A stretch of 64,000 bases of DNA from Rhodopseudomonas palustris JSC-3b (GTDB taxonomy: Bacteria; Pseudomonadota; Alphaproteobacteria; Rhizobiales; Xanthobacteraceae). The stretch spans positions 1,954,045 to 2,018,044 of the forward strand of contig KI632513.1 of assembly GCA_000504425.1 (NCBI GenBank). Direction: 5' to 3'. The position numbers and the translations under genes are program-made. Below, piece by piece: positions 26,203 to 33,796 of this stretch; position 1 is the first letter of the stretch; each line of letters opens with the position of its first letter. The notes under the pieces are model-generated. The model was not told the DNA's origin. It saw only the letters and a list, made by a program, of their open reading frames with translations, and did no database searches.

Positions 26203-27642
26203 ATGCATCAGATCAAACTTGATAGCGACATTGATTTCGCCGGCTGGCGTGAGGCGGCACGCGCGCTGGCGCTGTCCAACGTCGCACCGGCGAAGGTGCG
26301 CTGGAGCGTTGCCGGCGCCGCGCCTGATCTCTTTGCCGAACTGGCGCAGCCCTCGGCGCTGCCGCGCGCATCCGGCAGTTTCAACGTGCCGGCGCTGTTT
26401 GTCGACCTTGCCAAAACCGTGCTGCTGCACCGTGATCCGCAGCGCTTTGCGCTGCTCTATGCGGTGCTGTGGCGGCTGCGCCGCGATCCCGATCTGCTGG
26501 CGCGCTGCACCGATCCGGAACTGATGCAGCTCGAAGCAATGGCCAAGGCGGTGCGCAGCGATCAGCACAAGATGCAGGGCTTTGTGCGCTTTCGCGAAAT
26601 CGGCCGCGAGCCGGATAATCATTTCGTCGCCTGGTACGAGCCCGAGCACCACATTGTCGAAGCGACCGCGCCGTTCTTCGCCCGCCGCTTTGCCGATATG
26701 CCCTGGTCGATTCTAACGCCCGAGCGCTGTGTACATTGGGATGGCCATGCGCTCAGCTTCACGCCCGGCATCGACCGCAGCGCGGCACCGAGCGCGGACC
26801 ATCTCGAGCAATTATGGCTGACCTACTATGCCAGCACGTTCAATCCGGCGCGGTTGAACATGAAGGCGATGCAGGCGCATATGCCAAAGCGCTTTTGGAA
26901 AAATCTGCCGGAAGCGGCGTTGATCGAACCGCTGATCGCCGAGGCCGAGCGCCGCACCGGCGCGATGATCGATGCCGCGCCGAGCGCGCCGAAAGCGGCA
27001 CGGCAACGCCGGAAGGCCAAGATGCCAGACACCAGCGACACCCTGCACGACAGCATCGCCAGTTTGCGCGAGCAAGCCGCGCAGTGCCGCGCCTGCCCGC
27101 TGTGGCACGATGCGACGCAAACCGTGTTTGGCGAAGGCCCGGCGCACGCCCGGCTGATGCTGGTCGGCGAGCAGCCCGGCGACAAGGAGGATCTGGCGGG
27201 CCAGCCATTCGTCGGCCCGGCGGGACAGTTACTTGACCGCGCGATGAGCGCGGCCGGCATCGAGCGCGGCGCGGTCTATGTCACCAATGCGGTCAAGCAT
27301 TTCAAATTCGTGCCGCGTGGCAAGATAAGGCTGCATCAGAAGCCGAACAGCGCCGAGATCAAGGCCTGCCGGCCCTGGTATCAGCGTGAATTGCAGGCGA
27401 TTAAGCCGGAACTGGTGGTGGCGCTTGGCGCGACCGCGGCGCACTGCGTACTCGGCCAAGTGACGACAATCAGCCAGTCTCGCGGCCGGCTGATCGAGCG
27501 ACCGGGCGAAGCGCCCGTGCTGGTAACCGTGCATCCGTCCTATCTGCTGCGATTGCCGGACGAAGACGCCAAGAGCCGCGAATTCGCGCAGTTTGTCGAT
27601 GATTTGCGGCTGGCCGCCGACCATCTCAAGCACGCGGCTTGA
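26203..27642 (+). CDS. DUF4130 - UdgX uracil-DNA-binding fusion protein
   Basis: 479 residues in two modules. Residues 1-~265 are the DUF4130-type DNA metabolism domain (KTVLLHRDPQRFALLYAVLWRL; DHLEQLWLTYYASTFNPARLN). Residues ~281-479 are a UdgX-type family 4 uracil-DNA glycosylase fold: CRACPLW, motif GEQPGDKEDLAGQPFVGPAG (~322) and VTVHPSYLLR near the end. The UdgX loop, whose His bonds covalently to the abasic sugar after uracil removal, reads KIRLH at 374-378; the published form is KRRIH, and the His is kept. It is probably SOS-induced with the upstream radical SAM gene. Confidence 0.92.
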   Translation: MHQIKLDSDIDFAGWREAARALALSNVAPAKVRWSVAGAAPDLFAELAQPSALPRASGSFNVPALFVDLAKTVLLHRDPQRFALLYAVLWRLRRDPDLLARCTDPELMQLEAMAKAVRSDQHKMQGFVRFREIGREPDNHFVAWYEPEHHIVEATAPFFARRFADMPWSILTPERCVHWDGHALSFTPGIDRSAAPSADHLEQLWLTYYASTFNPARLNMKAMQAHMPKRFWKNLPEAALIEPLIAEAERRTGAMIDAAPSAPKAARQRRKAKMPDTSDTLHDSIASLREQAAQCRACPLWHDATQTVFGEGPAHARLMLVGEQPGDKEDLAGQPFVGPAGQLLDRAMSAAGIERGAVYVTNAVKHFKFVPRGKIRLHQKPNSAEIKACRPWYQRELQAIKPELVVALGATAAHCVLGQVTTISQSRGRLIERPGEAPVLVTVHPSYLLRLPDEDAKSREFAQFVDDLRLAADHLKHAA

Positions 27643-27706
27643 TCTCAGGCATATTCGTTTCGTTGATCAGCAGTCTTCGTTTATCAGCAACCAATGACCT
27701 GACTGT

Positions 27707-27795
27707 CGTCATTGTGAGCGAAGCGAAGCAATCCAGCTCTTTATCGCAGCGACACCAGTCTGGATTGCTTCGTCGCTACGCTCCTCGCAATGACG
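27707..27795. repeat. Palindromic repeat family B copy (27.7 kb array, 1 of 4)
   Basis: CGTCATTGTGAGCGAAGCG ... CTACGCTCCTCGCAATGACG, with AGCAATCCAG / CTGGATTGCT inner arms. Lies just after the udgX stop. Confidence 0.88.
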
Positions 27796-27829
27796 GGGTG
27801 ATGTCGTACCCGACGCGGTCCCGCCAAGC

Positions 27830-27917
27830 CGTCATTGCGAGCGAAGCGAAGCAATCCAGTTCTTTGTTAATTAGCACTGAGCTAGATTGCTTCGTCGCTG
27901 CGCTCCTCGCAATGACG
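27830..27917. repeat. Palindromic repeat family B copy (2 of 4)
   Basis: Same arms as copy 1; the loop differs (TTCTTTGTTAATTAGCACTG). Confidence 0.88.
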
Positions 27918-28049
27918 GGGTGATTGTCGTGCGATACCGGAAAGCTGGCGCTCGACTCCGCCGCCAAAATACCGAGAATAACCAGCAAGCGATTTGAAAG
28001 ACCCTGCCACCGAATAGACACATCGGCTAGCAACGAAGCTCACCCACAC

Positions 28050-28174
28050 CGTCATTGCGAGCGCAGCGAAGCAATCCAGTTTCTTGGCGCAGCACTGCCA
28101 ATCTGGATTGCTTCGTCGCGAAGCCTGTGCCCGGACGGCGCAAAGCGCCGATCCGGGTACTCCTCGCAATGACG
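28050..28174. repeat. Palindromic repeat family B, composite copy (3 of 4)
   Basis: Right arm split by a ~38-bp GC-rich palindrome (GAAGCCTGTGCCCGGACGGC...), the reverse complement of the one in the copy at 22077. The loop CTTGGCGCAGCACTGCCAAT is shared with copy 4. Confidence 0.88.
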
Positions 28175-28225
28175 GGGTTAGTGTCGTGCACCACTCTCTT
28201 CGCCTGCAACGAAGCCCCACCACAT

Positions 28226-28313
28226 CGTCATTGCGAGCGAAGCGAAGCAATCCAGTTTCTTGGCGCAGCACTGCCAATCTGGATTGCTTCGTCGCTGCGC
28301 TCCTCGCAATGAC
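28226..28313. repeat. Palindromic repeat family B copy (4 of 4)
   Basis: Full copy with the same loop as copy 3. The four copies fill most of the 720-base gap 27643-28366, in which no gene was seen. Confidence 0.88.
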
Positions 28314-28366
28314 ACCTTGTAGGACTCGCTGACCTCCAACAGGAGGCATACCAGCCGCAATCGTCC

Positions 28367-28864
28367 CTACGCCGCGGCGGCGGTGTTGACCGCGGTTTCC
28401 GCAAGCTCCGTCAGCGTCTGGTCGGTCTTCTTCTCTTCCTGCAGCGTCTCGTCGAGCAGGCGCGCGACGTCCTTCATGCCGAGCTGGGTCGCCCATTGTT
28501 TTAGCGTGCCGTAGCGGGAAATCTCGTAGTGCTCGACCGCCTGCGCCGCGGCCAGCATGCCGGCGTCGAGCGCTTCGGCGCCCTTGTACTCTTCCATGAT
28601 CTCTTTGCCCTCATCGAGAATGCCGATGATGGCATCGCAGGTCTTGCCGCGCGCCGGCTTTTCCAACAGCTCGAACACCTGCTCCAGCCGCTCGACCTGG
28701 CCTTCGGTCTCGCCGTGATGTTTCTCAAACGCGGCGCGCAGCTTGTCGGACTGCGCGGCCTTGGCCATCCGCGGTAGCGCCCTCAAAATTTGCTTCTCGG
28801 CGTAGTAGATGTCCTTCAACGTATCGAGAAAGAGATCGTGCAGATCCTTGTCCTTGGCCGGCAT
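28367..28864 (-). CDS. Ferritin-like DUF892 (YciE/YciF) stress protein
   Basis: A 165-residue four-helix ferritin-like protein of the YciE/YciF (DUF892) family. DLFLDTLKDIYYAEKQILRALPRMA, the helix with KHHGETEGQVERLEQVF and EHYEISRYGTLKQWA carry the carboxylate/His positions of the di-metal site. Members are general stress proteins; the biochemical role is not settled. The ATG at 28864 (MPAKDKDLHDLF) fits the family start. An EcfG-type promoter lies 44-68 bases upstream, which predicts control by the general stress response. Confidence 0.92.
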   Translation of the reverse strand: MPAKDKDLHDLFLDTLKDIYYAEKQILRALPRMAKAAQSDKLRAAFEKHHGETEGQVERLEQVFELLEKPARGKTCDAIIGILDEGKEIMEEYKGAEALDAGMLAAAQAVEHYEISRYGTLKQWATQLGMKDVARLLDETLQEEKKTDQTLTELAETAVNTAAAA

Positions 28865-28907
28865 GACGCACTCCATGGTTGGCGATAGCGGGACAATGCC
28901 TGCCCCC

Positions 28908-28932
28908 AACGCCATGTGCCGCCCATGGTTCC
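28908..28932 (-). promoter_or_regulatory. EcfG-type general stress promoter of the DUF892 gene
   Basis: On the minus strand GGAAC (28932-28928), 16 bases, then CGTT (28911-28908). This matches the alphaproteobacterial EcfG consensus and lies 44 bases before the ATG. Confidence 0.8.
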
Positions 28933-28948
28933 GGCCGCGCGGTCAGCT

Positions 28949-30121
28949 TCACGCCGCCAGCGTGGTCTCCACCAGCCTGATCCAATATGACGTGCCGAAC
29001 ACGATCGCATCGTCGTTGAAGTCATAGGCCGGATGATGCAACCCGGCGCTGTTGCCATTGCCGATGAAGATCAGCGCGCCCGGGCGGGCCTCCAGCATAT
29101 AGGCGAAATCCTCGGCGCTCATCAGCGGCGGCATGTCCATCACCCGGCCCTCGCCGACGATCTCGGCGGCGACCGCCGCGGCATGGGCCGTCTGTGCGTC
29201 GTGATTGACCACCACCGGATAGCCGCGCTCATAGCTCAGCTCGATCGAGGTGCCGGTCAGCTGCGCCACGCCCGCCACCACTTCGCGCACCCGCTGCTCC
29301 ATCAGATCGCGGATCTGCGGTGACAGCGTGCGCACCGTGCCCTTCAGTTCGGCGGTGTGCGGAATGACGTTGCGCGCGCTGCCGGCGTGGAACTCGCACA
29401 TCGACAGCACCGCCGACTCGAGCGGATCGACCGAACGCGACACGATCGATTGCAGCGCAATGACGAGCTTGGCGCCAGCCAGCACCGGATCAATGGAATT
29501 ATGCGGCCGCGCGGCATGGCCACCGACCCCCTCAATGCGCAGATCGATGGAATCGGTCGAGGCCATGATCGCGCCGGGCCGCAGTGCAAAGGTGCCGAGC
29601 GGCATGCCAGGACCATTATGCATGCCGTACATCTGATCGATGGCAAAGCGCTCGACCAGACCGTCGGCGATCATCGCCGCGGCGCCGCCGCCGCCCTCTT
29701 CGGCCGGCTGAAAGATCAACACCGCGCGGCCGGCGAAATTGCGGGTCTCGGCGAGGTAACGCGCCGCACCGAGCAGCATGGCCGTATGGCCGTCATGGCC
29801 GCAGGCATGCATCACGCCCGGAGTTTTCGACGCATAAGGCAGCCCGGTCGCTTCCTTGATCGGCAGCGCATCCATATCGGCGCGCAGCCCGATGCTCTGC
29901 ACCGCCTGGCCATCGGCCGGTTGCCGGCCGTTGATCACCGCGACCACGCCGGTGCGGCCGAGGCCGCTCACCACCTCATCACAGCCAAATTCGCGCAATT
30001 TCTCCGCGACCAGCGCCGCGGTGCGATGCACGTCGTACATCAGCTCGGGATGGGTGTGCAGGTCGCGGCGCCAGGCTACGATATCAGGCAACAGATCGGC
30101 GACGCGGTTGATGATCGGCAT
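28949..30121 (-). CDS. M20 family amidohydrolase (hippurate-hydrolase-like)
   Basis: A 390-residue zinc-dependent M20 peptidase of the aminoacylase/hippurate hydrolase/carboxypeptidase subfamily. Metal-binding blocks are HACGHDGHTAMLLGAARYL (~105), the catalytic FQPAEEGGGGA (~140), the dimerisation segment GVGGHAARPHNSIDP and the late MSAEDFAYMLE. Three possible starts lie within 12 bases (30133 TTG, 30127 ATG, 30121 ATG); the last has GGGA at the best spacing. It removes an acyl or aryl group from an amino acid; the substrate is unknown. Divergent from the GMC oxidoreductase. Confidence 0.92.
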   Translation of the reverse strand: MPIINRVADLLPDIVAWRRDLHTHPELMYDVHRTAALVAEKLREFGCDEVVSGLGRTGVVAVINGRQPADGQAVQSIGLRADMDALPIKEATGLPYASKTPGVMHACGHDGHTAMLLGAARYLAETRNFAGRAVLIFQPAEEGGGGAAAMIADGLVERFAIDQMYGMHNGPGMPLGTFALRPGAIMASTDSIDLRIEGVGGHAARPHNSIDPVLAGAKLVIALQSIVSRSVDPLESAVLSMCEFHAGSARNVIPHTAELKGTVRTLSPQIRDLMEQRVREVVAGVAQLTGTSIELSYERGYPVVVNHDAQTAHAAAVAAEIVGEGRVMDMPPLMSAEDFAYMLEARPGALIFIGNGNSAGLHHPAYDFNDDAIVFGTSYWIRLVETTLAA

Positions 30122-30315
30122 GGTCATTCCCAATGGTCAGAGCCTAGCTCTAGCATGGCCGTCTCGCGCGCCCAAGGTACCGTCCAAGGCACCGCACAAG
30201 GAGGCCGGTACGCCACCGGCCTCCGCCGACATGCCAGCTGTACAGGGCCGTGCGGCGACGCTAAGCCTCAATGATCCGCGGCAAAGACCGCGAGCAAAAA
30301 CAACAGGTGCACGGG

Positions 30316-31935
30316 ATGGCGAAACGGCTCGAGGGCGAGTTCGACTATATCGTGGTGGGCGCAGGAACGGCGGGCTGCATCGTCGCCAACCGGCTGTCGG
30401 CCAACCCCGCCAACAAGGTGCTGCTGCTGGAAGCCGGCGGCCGCGACAATTGGATCTGGTTCCATATTCCGGTCGGCTATCTGTTCGCGATCGGCAATCC
30501 GCGCTCCGACTGGATGTTCAAGACCGAGCCCGAGCCGGGGCTGAACGGCCGCGCGCTCGCCTATCCGCGCGGCAAGGTGATCGGCGGCTGCTCGGCGATC
30601 AACGCCATGATCTCGATGCGCGGCCAGGCCGCCGACTATGATCATTGGCGGCAACTCGGCCTCACCGGCTGGGGCTGGAACGACGTGCTCCCGGCCTTTA
30701 TCAAATTGGAAGATCATTTCCTCGGCGCGGGCGATTACCACGGCAGCGGCGGCGGCTTTCGGGTCGAGGCGCCGCGGCTGTCCTGGACGGTGCTCGATGC
30801 CGTGGCCGACGCCGCCACCCAGCTCGGCATTCCGCGCACCGCCGATTTCAACACCGGCGATAATGAAGGCATCGGCTATTTCCACGTCAATCAGAAGCGC
30901 GGCCGGCGCTGGTCGTCAGCGCGCGGCTTCCTCAAGCCAGCGCTGAAGCGGTTCAATCTGCGGCTGGAAACCGACGTGCTGGTCGAGCGGCTGCTGATCG
31001 AAGATGGCCGCGCGGTTGGCGTGCGCTACAGCCAGCGCGGCGAGACCATCGAGGCGCGCGCCAAGGGCGAGGTCGTGCTGTGCGCGGGCTCGATCGGCTC
31101 GGTCCAGGTGCTGCATCGCTCCGGCATCGGCCCGGCGGAATGGCTGGCGCCGCTCGGCATCACGCCGCTTGTGGATCGGCCCGGCGTCGGCCGCAATCTG
31201 CAGGATCATCTGCAGCAGCGCGCCATCTATCAGGTCAGCGGCGTGCGCACGCTGAACGAGACCTATCACTCGCTGGCGCGGCGCGGGCTGATGGGGCTGG
31301 ACTACGCGCTGCGCCGGCGCGGCCCGCTGACCATGGCGCCGTCGCAGCTCGGCATCTTCACCCGCTCCGATCCGCATCAGGAGCGCGTCAACATCCAGTT
31401 CCACGTGCAGCCGCTGTCGCTCGACAAGTTTGGCGATCCGCTGCACCGCTTCCCGGCGATCACGGTCAGCGCCTGCAATTTACGGCCGACCTCGCGCGGC
31501 GAAATCCGGCTGCGCAATGCCGATCCCTTGGCCGCGCCGTCGATCGCGCCGCATTATCTGTCGACCGACGAAGACCGCAAAGTCGCCGCCGACGCGATCC
31601 GCGTCACCCGCAAGCTGATGAAACAGCCAGCGCTCGCCAAGTATCAGCCGCAGGAATATCTGCCCGGCCCCTCGGTCGGCGACGACGACGCGGCACTGGC
31701 GAAAGCGGCGGGCGATATCGGCACCACGATTTTTCACCCGGTCGGCACGGCCAAGATGGGGTTACCGAGCGATCCGCTCGCGGTGGTGGATGAAAGGCTG
31801 CGGGTCTATGGCATCGGCGGCTTGCGCGTGGTCGATGCCTCGATCATGCCGACCATCACCTCGGGCAACACCAACACCCCGTCGGCGATGATCGGTGAAA
31901 AAGGCGCGGCGATGATTTTGGAGGATGGCAGGTAG
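30316..31935 (+). CDS. GMC family FAD oxidoreductase (choline dehydrogenase-like)
   Basis: A 539-residue flavoprotein of the glucose-methanol-choline oxidoreductase family. The FAD Rossmann motif is VVGAGTAGCIVANRLS near residue 12. The signature YPRGKVIGGCSAINAMISMRG follows, and the catalytic His block is FHPVGTAKMG near residue 476. The end GNTNTPSAMIGEKGA is typical. It oxidises an alcohol to an aldehyde; choline is only one possibility because no betB or betI is nearby. The start is at 30316 (MAKRLEGEFDYIVVGAG); an ATG at 30271 is the longer alternative. Confidence 0.92.
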   Translation: MAKRLEGEFDYIVVGAGTAGCIVANRLSANPANKVLLLEAGGRDNWIWFHIPVGYLFAIGNPRSDWMFKTEPEPGLNGRALAYPRGKVIGGCSAINAMISMRGQAADYDHWRQLGLTGWGWNDVLPAFIKLEDHFLGAGDYHGSGGGFRVEAPRLSWTVLDAVADAATQLGIPRTADFNTGDNEGIGYFHVNQKRGRRWSSARGFLKPALKRFNLRLETDVLVERLLIEDGRAVGVRYSQRGETIEARAKGEVVLCAGSIGSVQVLHRSGIGPAEWLAPLGITPLVDRPGVGRNLQDHLQQRAIYQVSGVRTLNETYHSLARRGLMGLDYALRRRGPLTMAPSQLGIFTRSDPHQERVNIQFHVQPLSLDKFGDPLHRFPAITVSACNLRPTSRGEIRLRNADPLAAPSIAPHYLSTDEDRKVAADAIRVTRKLMKQPALAKYQPQEYLPGPSVGDDDAALAKAAGDIGTTIFHPVGTAKMGLPSDPLAVVDERLRVYGIGGLRVVDASIMPTITSGNTNTPSAMIGEKGAAMILEDGR

Positions 31936-31987
31936 TTCGCCTGAAGGCGCGCCCCTCGCACAGCCATCAAGGGCTGCGCACGGCACG

Positions 31988-32023
31988 CTGGATTGCTTCG
32001 TCGCTGCGCGCCTCGCAATAACG
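31988..32023. repeat. Half copy of palindromic repeat family B
   Basis: CTGGATTGCTTCGTCGCTGC followed by GCGCCTCGCAATAACG, one arm only, between the GMC oxidoreductase and hpnO. Confidence 0.75.
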
Positions 32024-32048
32024 AACTGGGGCGCGCAGCACAGTCCGC

Positions 32049-33440
32049 TTAAGCGGACTTGCGCACCGCGTTGTCGACCAGGGTCTTGCCCAGCGACCAG
32101 ATCGCGCCCGGCACCTTATGGCTCTCGGCGATCACCTGATCGAACGAGCCCGCGATCCACTTGCAATCGTCCTCGGTGATGGTGAGCGGCGGCAGCAGCT
32201 TGACGGTGTGGCTGCCGTGGCCGGCCACCTGGGTCAGGATCTTATGATCCTTGAACAGCGGCACGGTGATCAGCTGGCAGAACAGCCCCTTATTGGCGGT
32301 CTCCAGCATCGCCCACGACGCCTTGAGGCGCAGCGATTGCGGCGGGCCGAATTCGACGCCGATCATCAGGCCCTTGCCGCGCACCTCTTTGAGCATCTCA
32401 TAGCCCGGCACCAGGCTGTTCAGCGCCAGCCGCAGCTCGGCGCCGCGCTTGGCAGCGGCCTCGACCAGCTTCTCGGCTTTCAGCACTTCCAGCGTGGCGA
32501 TGCCGGCGGCCATCGCCAGATCGTTCTTGCCAAAGGTCGAGCCGTGCACCACGGCGCGGTCCATGCGGTTGAAGATCTTTTCGAAGATCGACTTGCGGGT
32601 CAGCACCGCGCCGACCGGCACGTGGCCGCCGGACAGCGCCTTGGACAGCAGCACCATGTCCGGTTCGACGTTCCAGTGCTCGACCGCCAAGAAGCGGCCG
32701 GTGCGGCCAAGGCCGGTCTGAATCTCGTCGGCGACGAACAGCGTGCCGTAGCGTTTGCACAGCGCGGCAGCGCCGGGCAGGAACTCGTCGCTCGGCATGT
32801 TGACGCCCTTGCCCTGGATCGGCTCGACGATGAACGCCGCGATCTTGCGGGTCGAGAGCGCCTTCTCCAAGGCTTCCAGGTCGTTGAACGGAATCGCCGA
32901 GCAGCCCGGCAGCAGCGGCTCAAAGCCGGTGCGGAAATTCGGATCGCCGGTGAGCGACAGCCCGCCATAGGTCAGACCGTGGAACGAGTGCTCGCAATGG
33001 ATGATGCCGGGCCGGCCAGTGGCGCCACGGGCGAATTTGATCGCGGCCTCGACGCATTCCGCGCCGGAATTGGCGAAAAACACCTTGTCGAGATACGGCA
33101 CATGCTCGAGCAGCCGTTCGGCAAGCACGCCAGCCAGCGTCGAGACGTCGAGCTGCACCAGATTGGGGAAGTCGCTATCGAGCACGCTTTTCAGCGTCTG
33201 ACGCAGCACCGGATGATTGCGGCCGATCGCGAATACGCCAAAGCCGCTCAAGAGATCGAGATAGCGGGCACCTTCGCGATCGAACAGATACTGCCCTTCG
33301 CCGCGCTGAAAGCCGACGTCGTAGCCGATGGTCTTCAGGACCTTCACGAGCTGTTCGTTCAGGTAGCGCGCATGCATGGCGCTGCGCTGGCCCTCGCGAT
33401 TCGCGAATATCTCGGAAGCGTCTAGGTTCGGATATTGCAT
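32049..33440 (-). CDS. hpnO: Hopanoid aminotransferase HpnO
   Basis: A 463-residue class III PLP aminotransferase. The Lys that binds PLP is K267 in LLSKALSGGHVPVGA. The block VADEIQTGLGRTGRF contains the Asp that contacts the pyridine nitrogen, and FANSGAECVEAAIKFAR binds phosphate. In Rhodopseudomonas palustris HpnO makes aminobacteriohopanetriol from the hopanoid ribose-derived side chain. The assignment rests on its place beside hpnN and the other hpn genes and on the distinctive N-terminus (YLNEQLVKVLKTIGYDVGFQRGEGQYL). A 22-bp palindrome lies 39 bases upstream of the ATG. Confidence 0.9.
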   Translation of the reverse strand: MQYPNLDASEIFANREGQRSAMHARYLNEQLVKVLKTIGYDVGFQRGEGQYLFDREGARYLDLLSGFGVFAIGRNHPVLRQTLKSVLDSDFPNLVQLDVSTLAGVLAERLLEHVPYLDKVFFANSGAECVEAAIKFARGATGRPGIIHCEHSFHGLTYGGLSLTGDPNFRTGFEPLLPGCSAIPFNDLEALEKALSTRKIAAFIVEPIQGKGVNMPSDEFLPGAAALCKRYGTLFVADEIQTGLGRTGRFLAVEHWNVEPDMVLLSKALSGGHVPVGAVLTRKSIFEKIFNRMDRAVVHGSTFGKNDLAMAAGIATLEVLKAEKLVEAAAKRGAELRLALNSLVPGYEMLKEVRGKGLMIGVEFGPPQSLRLKASWAMLETANKGLFCQLITVPLFKDHKILTQVAGHGSHTVKLLPPLTITEDDCKWIAGSFDQVIAESHKVPGAIWSLGKTLVDNAVRKSA

Positions 33441-33478
33441 CGGCTACATACTTCGTTTGGTGGGCAGACCGTCAACAG

Positions 33479-33500
33479 AAATCGCCGCATGCGGCGATTT
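33479..33500. promoter_or_regulatory. 22-bp perfect palindrome upstream of hpnO
   Basis: AAATCGCCGC followed by its exact reverse complement around a central AT. It is just upstream of a TTGACG (33475-33470, minus strand), a possible -35 for hpnO. It could be an operator or a transcript hairpin; it lacks a clean T tract on either side. Confidence 0.6.
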
Positions 33501-33752
33501 GGCAGGCGCTAGCAGATCGTCCAACGCAGGTTCAGAAACATCATGCATGTCCACGGAGTGTCTGCGGAATATGGCGTGCGAGGGACCGCCCCATCGGACC
33601 GTCACCGCTGACGCTACTCGGAATGTGCAAAGTCGGAGACAAGGCCGCCCCTACCGAAACGCAACAGGCGACGGGGGATGCTTGGCGCGGCTCGTCACAA
33701 AGACGATACAGGGCTGCAACGGCGAGAACAACCCCGATCCCCAGAAAGCGCA

Positions 33753-33782
33753 CAGCCCCAGCGGCTTCCGCCGCCGGGGCTG
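33753..33782 (-). terminator. GC-rich hairpin after hpnN
   Basis: CAGCCCC-A-GCGGC / GCCGC-C-GGGGCTG, 15 bases past the hpnN stop. The T-rich follow-on is weak (GCGCTTTCT), so termination is likely but not certain. The gap 33441-33796 otherwise holds only the palindrome at 33479. Confidence 0.55.
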
Positions 33783-33796
33783 CGCAGAGGGCTGGG

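Noticed and set aside
27700..28320. Repeats read as a possible CRISPR array
   Set aside because: Units are long palindromes with shared loops and irregular spacing, no cas genes and no uniform short repeat.
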